Positions 27,044 through 35,259 are shown, counted from the first letter of the stretch. The stretch: DNA of 41,010 bases from Prevotella sp. (GCA_016281815.1 JAEEJK010000115.1:1-41010); one strand, 5' to 3'. Notes: generated from the sequence alone by a model not told the origin. Program-made: numbers and translations.

Positions 27044-28070
27044 CTGCTCACTTCCCCCCTCCCTGCTGCGATGGTTTGAAAGCCATGCCCGTGAACTGCC
27101 CTGGCGGGGCACGCACGACCCCTATGCCATCTGGCTGTCGGAGATCATCCTACAGCAGACACGCATCCAACAGGGAATGGCCTATTGGGAACGGTTCATG
27201 CACCGTTGGCCCACTGTGGAGCAACTGGCTGAGGCCACTGAGGACCAAGTACTTCGGGAATGGCAAGGACTGGGCTACTATTCAAGGGCCCGCCACCTTC
27301 ACCAGGCGGCACGGCAGATTGTCGGGATGGGTGGTTTTCCCACTACCTACGAAGGTATCCGCAGTCTCAAGGGAGTGGGTGATTATACGGCGGCTGCCAT
27401 CGGAAGCATCGCCTTCGGTTTGCCGGTGGCTGCGGTGGATGGCAATGTCTACCGGGTTCTTGCCCGTTATTTCGGAATCGACACCCCCATCAATTCCACC
27501 GCAGGAAAAAAAGAGTTCACGGCATTGGCACAGTCGCTGCTCCCCGCCACAAGGGCATCAGAATTCAATCAGGCGATGATGGATTTCGGAGCCATGCAGT
27601 GCACGCCACAATCACCTCTGTGCCAAGGTTGTCCGCTGGAGGAAACTTGTGTGGCATGGCATGATGGAAGGGTAGGGGAACTGCCAGTCAAACTGAGAAA
27701 GGTGACAGTCAGGGAGCGCTACCTTTCCTATTATTATGTAAGATGCGGTGGGCGTGTCGCCATTCACCAGCGTGGAGAAGGCGATATCTGGCAGGGACTT
27801 TGGGAACCCCTGCTGATAGAAACCAGCGAGAAAGGAAAGACGGAAGACATCGGCGTCGATTTCGGCAAAGGCAGACTCACCCTGTTCCGCCAGGGGGTGA
27901 AGCATGTGCTCACCCACCGCATCCTGTGGGCGGATTTCTTTCTGTGGGAAACGGATGACAGACCCACCCTGCCCGAAGGCTATATCTGGATTCCCGAGAG
28001 CGATATCGGGGATTATGCCGTCCCCCGGCTCGTGGAAATGCTGATAGAGGACTGCCTGTCGTCTGACTGA
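27039..28070 (+). CDS. mutY: A/G-specific adenine DNA glycosylase
   Basis: Removes adenine mispaired with 8-oxoguanine. It has 343 residues, near the E. coli length. The helix-hairpin-helix is seen in LKGVGDYTAAAIGSIAFG, with catalytic E35 (LSEIILQQTR) and D134 (AAVDGNVYRV). The iron-sulphur ligands are C188, C195, C198 and C204 (C-X6-C-X2-C-X5-C). The C-terminal 120 residues are the NUDIX-like domain that reads 8-oxoguanine. The start lies within a heptamer repeat. The next gene, 47 nt on, may share the transcript. Confidence 0.96.
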   Translation: MNCSLPPSLLRWFESHARELPWRGTHDPYAIWLSEIILQQTRIQQGMAYWERFMHRWPTVEQLAEATEDQVLREWQGLGYYSRARHLHQAARQIVGMGGFPTTYEGIRSLKGVGDYTAAAIGSIAFGLPVAAVDGNVYRVLARYFGIDTPINSTAGKKEFTALAQSLLPATRASEFNQAMMDFGAMQCTPQSPLCQGCPLEETCVAWHDGRVGELPVKLRKVTVRERYLSYYYVRCGGRVAIHQRGEGDIWQGLWEPLLIETSEKGKTEDIGVDFGKGRLTLFRQGVKHVLTHRILWADFFLWETDDRPTLPEGYIWIPESDIGDYAVPRLVEMLIEDCLSSD

Positions 28071-28117
28071 CTTGTTCAACTAATTGCCAAAGACGTATTT
28101 GACCTAAAATAGATCAG

Positions 28118-28777
28118 ATGTTCGAGAAACGACTTTCTTTGAAAGACCTGCATATCCCTCCGGAGGACGTGTACCGGCAGATGGGGTATGGAAAGGAAGC
28201 GCCCGATGAACGCACGGCGGAAGAGGTGAGGCGGCTGCTTGTCAGCGCCTCGCAGTCGGCCGTTCCCCGTTATTGCTATATGGTGATGGAAGGCCGTCTC
28301 GAGCATGAAGTGCTGCTGATGGGAGAGCGGGAGTTTCATCTGGGTCGCATCATTTCACGCCAGTTGGCAGGAGCCACCCGCTTCGCAGTTTTTGTCGCTA
28401 CGGCAGGGGCAGAGTTCGAGGAATGGAGGAAAAAGGATGACCTGTTGGAGACATTCATCGCCGATGCACTCGGCTCTGTCGTGGCAGAGCGATGTGCCGA
28501 TGAGATGGAGAAAGCCTTGCAGGCAAGCATTGACAAATTGGGATGGAAGCGCACCAACCGCTTTTCTCCGGGCTACTGTGAATGGGCGACCGATGAGCAG
28601 CGATTGTTGGTGCCCTTGCTCGGCGACCCCAATCCGTGTGGGGTGTGGCTGACAGAGAGTGCCCTGATGTGGCCCGTCAAGTCGGTGAGCGGCATCATCG
28701 GACTCGGAGAGGATGTCTCGTACCATGACTATGCCTGTCAACACTGCCAACTCACCCATTGTTTCCGGCGACGCTAA
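28118..28777 (+). CDS. Stand-alone methionine synthase activation-domain protein
   Basis: A 219-residue protein matching the SAM-binding reactivation domain that normally forms the C-terminus of B12-dependent methionine synthase (MetH), where it restores oxidised cob(II)alamin to methylcobalamin. The SAM-binding signature is RFSPGYCEW (148-156), and WPVKSVSGIIG follows at 185-195. The C-terminus has a Cys cluster (C207, C210, C215) absent from classical MetH. The gene is tail to tail with the corrinoid methyltransferase fusion, and the stop codons overlap (28774-28777). It most likely reactivates that enzyme; the pairing is inference from context. Confidence 0.88.
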   Translation: MFEKRLSLKDLHIPPEDVYRQMGYGKEAPDERTAEEVRRLLVSASQSAVPRYCYMVMEGRLEHEVLLMGEREFHLGRIISRQLAGATRFAVFVATAGAEFEEWRKKDDLLETFIADALGSVVAERCADEMEKALQASIDKLGWKRTNRFSPGYCEWATDEQRLLVPLLGDPNPCGVWLTESALMWPVKSVSGIIGLGEDVSYHDYACQHCQLTHCFRRR

Positions 28778-31590
28778 CTGAGCAATTCTTTGGCTACGGC
28801 CACGGCCGCGTTGGCATTGTCGCTGTAGCCATCGGCACCAATCTCGCTGGCATAACTGGCGGTGACGGGAGCACCTCCCACCATCACTTTCACCTGGTCG
28901 CGGATACCGGCTTCTTCCAGCGCGCTGATCACCTCACGCATATAGCCCATCGTGGTGGTGAGCAGCGCGCTCATGCAGAGGATGTCGGGGCGGCTTCGCT
29001 TCACCTCCTCGATAAAACGGTCGGCAGAGACGTCAATGCCGATGTTGATCACCTCGAAGCCACATCCCTCGAGCATCGAAGCCACCAGATTCTTCCCGAT
29101 GTCGTGAAGGTCGCCCTTCACCGTTCCTATCACGATGCGCCCCACCGTCTGGGGACGCGGTCCCTGAGTCTGCGACTGGATGGCGCTCAGTGCTGATTTC
29201 ATGGCGCGGCCAGCCATCAGCAACTGAGGCACAAAAGCCTTGCCTTCCTCAAAATCCTGCCCCAGACGGGTCATCGCCGCAATCATCTCTTGGTCGATCA
29301 CCGTCTGGAGAGATTTGCCTTCGTCCATAGCCTGTCGGGCGAGGTTCACCGCTGCTTTCTCATCGCCCTTGTAGATAGCATCGAACAACGTCTCAGCCAT
29401 TTTTGGATTTTTCTTCGTTTCTCCCCTTGCGATTTGTCTGTTGATTTCATTGATATCCTCCTGCCTCTGAAGTCGGCGGAGACTGTCGCCCGTGGGTGAT
29501 TGACCGGGCTGATAGGAAGAGAGGAATAGTCCCGGTGCAGGTTGGACTACCTGTGCAAATTGTCTGATGTAGGCATCGGTGGTGCCACAGCATCCTCCGA
29601 TGATGTTGAGTCGGTGTACATCGAGCAAAGGCCACACCTCAGCCAGCACTTCCTCTGGTGTTTTGGAATAGACGCCCTGACTGTCGGGCTGTCCGGCATT
29701 GGGATAGAAGGAGATGCGGAAGGGAACCGACTGCGACAGTTGGTGCAGCAGGGGTATGAATCTCCGCACCTCAGACAGACAGTTGAGTCCGACAGAATAG
29801 ATGGGAAGGTCGGTCAGTGACTTGACAAATGGGATGATGGACTGACCAAGCATATTGTGCCCGTCGGGTGTGGCGACGGAGAAACTGAGCATCAACGGCA
29901 GCCGCTTGCCTCGGTGGTTCATGGCCTCGAGGGCGGCATCACACGCGATGCGGGCATTGCGGAGGTCAAAGATCGTCTCTATCAGGATGGCATCCGCTCC
30001 ACCGTCGATGAGGGCCTCCATCTGCTCGAGATAAGCCTCACGGAGGAGGTCAGGAGATAGCGGGTTGCCATTGGCGGCTTCCGGAGAGCAGATGCGGCTG
30101 GTGGGTCCTACACTGCCCAGTACGTAGCGGGGCTGCTGCGGTGTGCGTGCCGTATAGTCATCAGCAGCGTGGCGCGCGATCCTACATGCGGCCAGGTTGA
30201 TGGCACGTGCCTCCTCCGCGAGGCCGTAGTCGCCGAGTGAGATGCGCTGCGCATTGAAGGTGCAGGTCTCTATCATATCGGCACCAGCCCCGAGATAGCG
30301 CCGGTGTATATCCTCGATGATGTCTGGCCGTGTCAGGCAGAGTAAGTCATTGCAGCCGAGCAACTGGCGGTTGTGGTCAGTAAACTGTTTTCCTCTGAAA
30401 TCCTCTTCTTTCAGGTGGAAACGTTGTATCATCGTGCCCATGCCTCCGTCGAGCACCATGACGCGGTCGGTGGGGAAGGGGTGAGGTGAAGTGGCTGCGG
30501 CGGTGGGCGATGTGCGTTGTGCCTGCGCCACGATTTCCATGGCTTGGTCCACCTCCTGCTCGTTGTGGAAATCCATCTCGAGGTGCACGCCCTCCGTACC
30601 GATGTGGCTGAGCAGGTCGGGCAACTCATCGAGTGTCACCCAGGAAGCCATCACGCTCTTGCCGCCGTCAAGTATCCGTCGGTAGAGGTCATACCACTTG
30701 CTGCTCCCGCCTTGAGGCTCACCCACGCCGGGAGTCCACTGGATGGCGTTGAGTTCACTGATTTCCAATAAAGCGGGCAGATGGCGGATGGCACCCACGC
30801 CGTCGAGATGATATAAAGTGTAGTCGATGCGCAGGCATTGCTCCCTGATGAATGGCTGCACGAAGCGGCGGTAATCGTCTTCACTGATCATCGTCGAGAT
30901 GTCGCTCTGCAGTTTGGTCATCTTGCCCGGTGCCCAGGAAGAGAAATAGCAGAACGCCATCTCGTCGCCCTCGCGGATGATGTCGTAGAGTTCGTCGAAC
31001 ACGGTGAAATAGATGTCGTTGATGCGTTGCATCTGGCGCTCCACCGTTTCAGGGTGCATCACAGTGTCGATGAGCACCTGGTCGGTGCCTTTCAGGGCAG
31101 CCAGCACGTCGAGCCCTTCCATCAGGTCGGGCATCCCCACATAGTAATGACCTTGTGAGCGTTGCTTGCAGCAACGTAACAATTGTTTGTGCAACAAATA
31201 GTTGGGATGATTGGGGTCGAATGGGATGCTGGGGTCGAAACTAGGGTGGGGATGAATCCAGATGGTGTCCTCGCCACCTTCGAACACACCACCGAGGATG
31301 GCGGCTAATGAACCCGGTCCCAGATGGGTGTTGGCCACGGGCAGGATGTCGGCTTTCAGCGAACTGTGTGCCACATACCAGTCAAGATAGCGGGCGCGCC
31401 ATTCGGGGTCGAACCATTTCTGCCGGAGGTCGCGGGGTGGGGGCGGGGGAGCGATGTCGGCATGTGCTGCCACGCCTTCCTGGAAGTGCTCCCACATGTT
31501 GAGGATCACTCCCTGATGGTTCCACCAGTCGATATAGCGACGCTTGGCCGCTTCCATATTGGGTTTCCACGTTTTCATCATAGAGTGCAT
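28774..31590 (-). CDS. UroD-like / homocysteine methyltransferase / corrinoid fusion protein
   Basis: One unbroken 938-residue frame with three parts. Residues 1-355 resemble the uroporphyrinogen-decarboxylase superfamily, which includes corrinoid methyltransferases (MtaA, MtbA, CmuA); note HLDGVGAIRHL (261-271). A Pro/Ala/Thr linker (356-374) leads to a homocysteine methyltransferase (375-685) with DGGMGT and zinc ligands C604, C667 and C668 (GGCCGTT). Residues 731-805 are the corrinoid helical cap and 815-938 the B12-binding domain with D827-x-H829-x-x-G832. The pterin (methyl-folate) and activation domains of MetH are absent. I infer methyl transfer from an unknown donor through the corrinoid to homocysteine. 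Possible starts are ATG at 31590, 31581 and 31578. Confidence 0.9.
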   Translation of the reverse strand: MHSMMKTWKPNMEAAKRRYIDWWNHQGVILNMWEHFQEGVAAHADIAPPPPPRDLRQKWFDPEWRARYLDWYVAHSSLKADILPVANTHLGPGSLAAILGGVFEGGEDTIWIHPHPSFDPSIPFDPNHPNYLLHKQLLRCCKQRSQGHYYVGMPDLMEGLDVLAALKGTDQVLIDTVMHPETVERQMQRINDIYFTVFDELYDIIREGDEMAFCYFSSWAPGKMTKLQSDISTMISEDDYRRFVQPFIREQCLRIDYTLYHLDGVGAIRHLPALLEISELNAIQWTPGVGEPQGGSSKWYDLYRRILDGGKSVMASWVTLDELPDLLSHIGTEGVHLEMDFHNEQEVDQAMEIVAQAQRTSPTAAATSPHPFPTDRVMVLDGGMGTMIQRFHLKEEDFRGKQFTDHNRQLLGCNDLLCLTRPDIIEDIHRRYLGAGADMIETCTFNAQRISLGDYGLAEEARAINLAACRIARHAADDYTARTPQQPRYVLGSVGPTSRICSPEAANGNPLSPDLLREAYLEQMEALIDGGADAILIETIFDLRNARIACDAALEAMNHRGKRLPLMLSFSVATPDGHNMLGQSIIPFVKSLTDLPIYSVGLNCLSEVRRFIPLLHQLSQSVPFRISFYPNAGQPDSQGVYSKTPEEVLAEVWPLLDVHRLNIIGGCCGTTDAYIRQFAQVVQPAPGLFLSSYQPGQSPTGDSLRRLQRQEDINEINRQIARGETKKNPKMAETLFDAIYKGDEKAAVNLARQAMDEGKSLQTVIDQEMIAAMTRLGQDFEEGKAFVPQLLMAGRAMKSALSAIQSQTQGPRPQTVGRIVIGTVKGDLHDIGKNLVASMLEGCGFEVINIGIDVSADRFIEEVKRSRPDILCMSALLTTTMGYMREVISALEEAGIRDQVKVMVGGAPVTASYASEIGADGYSDNANAAVAVAKELLS

Positions 31591-31605
31591 AGATATTGTT
31601 TATTG

Positions 31606-31637
31606 CAAAATTAAATAATCAACTGAGATTTTCCAAA
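31606..31637 (-). promoter_or_regulatory. Promoter of the methyltransferase fusion gene
   Basis: On the minus strand TTTG (31634-31637), a 20-nt spacer and TAATTTTG (31606-31613) fit the Bacteroidetes consensus. The predicted leader is only about 10-22 nt, depending on which ATG is used. This leaves no room for a cobalamin riboswitch downstream of this promoter. Confidence 0.7.
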
Positions 31638-31819
31638 CAAAGCAGTATTTTTTGCCTATAAAAAACAATATTTCAATATGATGAATGAGATGAAGAATTG
31701 TCTTTTATACCCTATGTTTCCGTGTTTTTTTATTTTTTTTCGAAAAAAAGTGCTTTTTGATGTAGTTTTTTCTATCTTAGCGCGTCAAACGGGCAGAAAC
31801 ATCTGAACAAGCAACGAAA

Positions 31820-32299
31820 ATGACAACAAAAGAAAAACAATTCGAGCAAACCATCAGGGAGAACCGCAGCACTATCTACACCGTGTGCTATATGTTTTCC
31901 ACAGACTCAGATGAGGTGGACGACCTGTTCCAGGAGTCACTCATCAATCTCTGGCGGGGATTCGACGGCTTCGAGCACCGAAGCGACATCAAGACGTGGA
32001 TCTACCGCGTGGCGCTCAACACATGTATCACGATGGACCGAAAAAAGCGGAGACAACCGGAAACTTCGCTGTCGATGGACATCAACTTGTTCCGTGACAA
32101 TGATGATGACACGAAGCAGGTGGACATGCTGCACCAGCGCATCTCACAACTCAAACCTTTCGACAGGGCGATCGTCTTGCTGTGGCTTGAGAATCTCTCT
32201 TACGAGGAAATAGGGCAAATCGTCGGTATTTCCACCAAAAATGTCAGCGTGCGCTTGTTCAGAATCAAAGAGCAGTTGAAACAAATGTCAAACCATTAA
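31820..32299 (+). CDS. ECF-type RNA polymerase sigma factor
   Basis: A 159-residue sigma-70 family factor. Region 2 covers about 10-80 (DEVDDLFQESLINLWRGFDG, then RSDIKTWIYRVALNTCITMDRKKR). Region 4 covers about 105-157 with a helix-turn-helix, LSYEEIGQIVGISTKNVSVR. It is divergent from the methyltransferase fusion and 14 nt upstream of a membrane protein gene that is probably its regulator. Its target promoters cannot be told from this window. A partial TAnnTTTG-like element (TATCTTAG, 31773-31780) lies upstream, too weak to call. Confidence 0.93.
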   Translation: MTTKEKQFEQTIRENRSTIYTVCYMFSTDSDEVDDLFQESLINLWRGFDGFEHRSDIKTWIYRVALNTCITMDRKKRRQPETSLSMDINLFRDNDDDTKQVDMLHQRISQLKPFDRAIVLLWLENLSYEEIGQIVGISTKNVSVRLFRIKEQLKQMSNH

Positions 32300-32313
32300 A
32301 AAACCCGTCAACC

Positions 32314-32889
32314 ATGGACAAAGATTTTGAAGAAATGCGTCAGCAAATGAATATTCTGAAGGAAAAACTGCAAAAGCAGGAAATCGTCAATGAGAAAGTG
32401 TTCCGTCGCTCCACACGGAAAAGCCTTAAAGGCATCAACCGCAGATATACCTTCGTCTCCATCCTATGCATCCTGATGGTGCCCTATTCCTACTGGGCTT
32501 TTGTAAAACTGACAGGCATGTCGATATGGCTGTGGCTGGCCACCTGCGTCCTGATGCTCATCGCTTTCGTCTATACGCAGTACACCGGAAGGTTTATCAG
32601 CAGCCGTGTCTTTGAGAAAGATCTGGTGCAGGCTCGTGCCAAGGTGGCAAAGGCCAAGAAACTCGACCATGACTGGCTGAAGATAGGCATCCCCCTCATC
32701 GTCCTCTGGCTGGCTTACTTCGGCTATGAGATGTACAAGGTCACCGGTGGTGAGGACAGCATCTACATAGTGGTGATGTGTGTGGTCTGTGCCCTGCTTG
32801 GTGGCGCTGTCGGACTGAAAATCCACTTCAAGAATCAGGACAACTATGAGCAAGTCATCGAGGAGATAGACGATTTCACCAAGGAATAG
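32314..32889 (+). CDS. Four-helix membrane protein, putative anti-sigma partner
   Basis: A 191-residue protein. The N-terminus (1-44) is a charged cytoplasmic helix with coiled-coil character (MRQQMNILKEKLQKQ), followed by membrane helices at about 45-65, 70-90, 123-142 and 150-170, and an acidic tail (EQVIEEIDDFTKE). It has no zinc-binding anti-sigma motif. Its place 14 nt behind the ECF sigma gene and its cytoplasmic helix suggest that it binds and restrains that sigma factor; this is inference. A strong hairpin follows. Confidence 0.75.
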   Translation: MDKDFEEMRQQMNILKEKLQKQEIVNEKVFRRSTRKSLKGINRRYTFVSILCILMVPYSYWAFVKLTGMSIWLWLATCVLMLIAFVYTQYTGRFISSRVFEKDLVQARAKVAKAKKLDHDWLKIGIPLIVLWLAYFGYEMYKVTGGEDSIYIVVMCVVCALLGGAVGLKIHFKNQDNYEQVIEEIDDFTKE

Positions 32890-32910
32890 AGTGAGAAAAG
32901 TATTTATCCC

Positions 32911-32951
32911 AAACGAATCCGGCCGAGCGTCATGCCCGGTCGGATTCGTTT
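32911..32951. terminator. Bidirectional hairpin between convergent genes
   Basis: Arms 32911-32925 and 32937-32951 pair over 15 bp (one G-U) around an 11-nt loop. It lies between the membrane protein gene (plus) and the lysozyme gene (minus). No long T tract flanks it, but the stem is strong and well placed for both. Confidence 0.65.
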
Positions 32952-32978
32952 ATGTAGGAACGGTGAGATCTCATGCCA

Positions 32979-33785
32979 TCACCATTTGATGTCATTGAAT
33001 GTCGTGCCGTTGACAAACCTGTCGAGGTCGACATGGCCCTTGATGCCCGACACCTTGCCACGCTCGCTGTACTGCCAGATATTGTGCTTGCCGTTGCCCC
33101 GAAGTTTGGGTTCTGAACTGCTGTAGCGTGCCATGAAGATGAAATATCTGTTGAATTCGGGAGCCAACTTCTCGTTGTAGAAACGGTATTGGCTGTAAAG
33201 CAAGGGATAGCAGCCATACTCGGCCTTCATCAGTTCCATGAACTCAGCGAGGCTCTTCTGCAGTTCACTGCGGCTGGCATTCCGACATCCCGACTCCTCC
33301 ACATCGACCATGGGAATGAGGTCTTGCTTGTTGCGGTCGACATGCTTGCGGAAATTCTCAAACTGGTCGCGGGCAGAGCGGCGGCTGGTGAAGAAATGGT
33401 AACTGCCGGTTTTCAGACCCGCCTTGCGTGCCCCGTTGATGTTCTCATGATAGCGCGTGTCGAGCATCGTGCGGCCCTCGGTGGCCTTGATGTAGACAAA
33501 CTGGATGTTCTTGTCCTCCGCCACCTTGCTCCAATTGATCTTTCCCTGATGCTTCGACACGTCTATGCCGTCGTAGCCACTGTGCTCGGGGATGATCTCA
33601 TCGATGTGGGTCCACGACTTGAACACACGCCAGGTGGAAGGACTCAGGTAACTCCACAGCACCATGAAGAAGATGACCGACACCACGGTGCCGATGATGC
33701 GGCGGACGGTCCACCGCGAACGGCTCCGCTTCCTGCCCTTGCGCCTGGATGCCTTGCTCTTGCTTGATGTGCTGCTTTTGACCAT
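32979..33785 (-). CDS. GH25 family lysozyme, membrane anchored
   Basis: A 268-residue glycoside hydrolase family 25 (muramidase) protein. A very basic Ser/Lys/Arg tail (1-28) precedes one membrane helix (about 29-47), so the enzyme is anchored with its catalytic domain outside the cytoplasm. The catalytic domain begins at GYDGIDVSKHQG (D75) and carries the D161-x-E163 pair in PMVDVEESG. Expected substrates are bonds between N-acetylmuramic acid and N-acetylglucosamine in peptidoglycan. It follows the protease gene by 3 nt and is probably cotranscribed with it. Confidence 0.93.
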   Translation of the reverse strand: MVKSSTSSKSKASRRKGRKRSRSRWTVRRIIGTVVSVIFFMVLWSYLSPSTWRVFKSWTHIDEIIPEHSGYDGIDVSKHQGKINWSKVAEDKNIQFVYIKATEGRTMLDTRYHENINGARKAGLKTGSYHFFTSRRSARDQFENFRKHVDRNKQDLIPMVDVEESGCRNASRSELQKSLAEFMELMKAEYGCYPLLYSQYRFYNEKLAPEFNRYFIFMARYSSSEPKLRGNGKHNIWQYSERGKVSGIKGHVDLDRFVNGTTFNDIKW

Positions 33786-33788
33786 GGC

Positions 33789-34469
33789 TTAAAAGAATAG
33801 GCCCCAGAACGCTGTCAGTCCTTCCCAGATGCTTGTCAGCGAATACCAGAAAGCGGTGAAGACGTTCTTGCTGCTCCAATAGGACACCAGGATGGTGTTG
33901 ATATTGAAAAGCAGGGCGGTGAAAATGTACAGATAGGAGAATGGAAGTGGAAAACGCCGGATGTCGGGCTGATAATTTCCCGTCTGGGTTTTGAAGCAAA
34001 TCGCGTGGAAAGCGATGGTCACACCGAGGAAGATGTCATAGATCCACAGTCCGTCAGACTTGATGAGCGGACGGAAGAAAAGAAAGAAATAGGTGAAAAT
34101 GGGAAGGCAGTAAGGGGCGAGCGTCACGAAGATCCTCGTAGACGACGCTCCGCTGGTGGACACCTCCCCGTCTCTGTCGCCTGCCCGGAAGGAGTGGACT
34201 TTGCGCAACAGCATGATGGACACCACCGTATGGGTCAGTTCGTGGGAGAACACTTCCAACCAGTTTAGGTTTTTGCGCATCACCCCCCTGGCCAGCGAAT
34301 AGATGACGATTCCGATACCCGTCCATTGGTACATCTCCAGGTTGCCAATCATGGTCATCGGTGGGGTAGGGGCGAAGATGGCATGAAGGATGATGAAACT
34401 CTCACGGACCATCAGCAACAGCAGGACGGCCAGCAAGGGTATCCAAAACCATTGGAAAATTTTCGCCAT
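33789..34469 (-). CDS. M50-like integral membrane metalloprotease
   Basis: A 226-residue protein from the ATG at 34469; a GTG two codons upstream (34475) is also possible. It has several membrane helices and the zinc motif HELTH (76-80) at a helix start in LEVFSHELTHTVVSIML, as in the M50B-like group. No clear third zinc ligand is obvious to me. The group is related to site-2 proteases but may act on other membrane substrates. It is followed within 3 nt by the lysozyme gene, pointing to a cell-envelope role. Confidence 0.72.
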   Translation of the reverse strand: MAKIFQWFWIPLLAVLLLLMVRESFIILHAIFAPTPPMTMIGNLEMYQWTGIGIVIYSLARGVMRKNLNWLEVFSHELTHTVVSIMLLRKVHSFRAGDRDGEVSTSGASSTRIFVTLAPYCLPIFTYFFLFFRPLIKSDGLWIYDIFLGVTIAFHAICFKTQTGNYQPDIRRFPLPFSYLYIFTALLFNINTILVSYWSSKNVFTAFWYSLTSIWEGLTAFWGLFF

Positions 34470-34494
34470 TCTCACTTAATGGGAGCCAATGATA

Positions 34495-34540
34495 ATGACC
34501 GGCTGACGGCGATGGACGGGACCTGCCGGGAACCGGTCAT
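34495..34540. other. Hairpin in the leader of the membrane protease gene
   Basis: ATGACCGG (34495-34502) and CCGGTCAT (34533-34540) are perfect 8-bp arms around a G/C-rich 30-nt centre, with partial pairing beyond the arms. It lies between the YbjN-like gene stop and the protease start. It could be an attenuator or terminator; there is no T tract. Confidence 0.35.
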
Positions 34541-34548
34541 GATGATGG

Positions 34549-34941
34549 TTATTGGAGTTCGTGCATTTTCTGGGCGAACAGTTGGCGCCCGGTGATCAAA
34601 ATGTCGAGAATGCGCTCCATGAAGTCCTCCACATCGGGTGTGCTGTCGATGAACATCTCCACTGTAAGGATGGTGTTGCTCGGGGTGATGAACACCTTCA
34701 GTGCCTTGCGGTTCATGTTCAGTTCATTGGCCACCTGCATGGCATTGGCTCGCTCCTCCTCGCTGTCTATAGACCAGATGTTGGGGAGGATGATATGCAG
34801 GAACAGAGTGTCCTCCTTTGGATTGAGGATGTAGAAATTGCATGTCTGATACTTGAAGTGCAGATCGCCGTCTTCATCTATGTTGTAGATGATGCCGTTG
34901 TTCTTGAACCATTGTTCATATACTTCAAAAACGTTTTCCAT
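34549..34941 (-). CDS. YbjN-like (type III chaperone-fold) protein
   Basis: A 130-residue acidic soluble protein. The pattern of an N-terminal helix (VFEVYEQWFKNNG), a strand pair with YNIDEDGDLHFKYQ, further strands (FYILNPKEDTLFLHIILP), a helix with MQVANELNMNRKALKVFI and a final helix fits the YbjN/T3SS-chaperone fold. Members are small adaptor-like proteins without enzymatic activity. It lies 39 nt behind the 92-aa gene of the kinase cluster and could be a binding partner in that unit. Assignment is by pattern only. Confidence 0.6.
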   Translation of the reverse strand: MENVFEVYEQWFKNNGIIYNIDEDGDLHFKYQTCNFYILNPKEDTLFLHIILPNIWSIDSEEERANAMQVANELNMNRKALKVFITPSNTILTVEMFIDSTPDVEDFMERILDILITGRQLFAQKMHELQ

Positions 34942-34980
34942 AATGATGAGTATTTGATTGTTGATAGATATTCTGATGTC

Positions 34981-35259
34981 TTATTCATTTGGAGCCAGAC
35001 CGGCAATTCCTATGCTGGGTTTCTTGTCTGTGGTCGTCTCCGGGACAGGTGGCAAAGAGAATTGCTTGTCAAACTCCGGATAGTCGGAGCGGATGTCGTC
35101 ATTCCAGTTGACCTTGGTAGATCGAACCTCGTTGAGGATGCTGCTGATCTGGCAGTCCTCCTTCACAACCTTGTCCATCAGTGACATCTCACCCTTGGGC
35201 AATTTCCCTTCCATATAGGCGCCCAATGTTTCTGCATAAAGCCCCAGTTGGTCTTTCAT
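34981..35259 (-). CDS. 92-residue protein of the kinase-sigma cluster, unknown
   Basis: The ATG overlaps the stop of the sigma-like gene (ATGA, 35256-35259), so translation is coupled. The first 45 residues look helical (YAETLGAYMEGKLPKGEMSLMDKVVKED in two halves), and the rest is polar and Pro-rich with an end IAGLAPNE. There is no membrane segment. The position behind a sigma-like gene, and the pattern of a short helical domain followed by a disordered tail, would fit a cytosolic regulator of that sigma factor; this is inference. I recognise no family. Confidence 0.65.
   Translation of the reverse strand: MKDQLGLYAETLGAYMEGKLPKGEMSLMDKVVKEDCQISSILNEVRSTKVNWNDDIRSDYPEFDKQFSLPPVPETTTDKKPSIGIAGLAPNE

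Noticed and set aside
31591..31819. Cobalamin riboswitch upstream of the corrinoid fusion
   Set aside because: The predicted leader is under about 25 nt and the interval is AT-rich, with no B12-box-like G/C-rich segment or suitable pairing.
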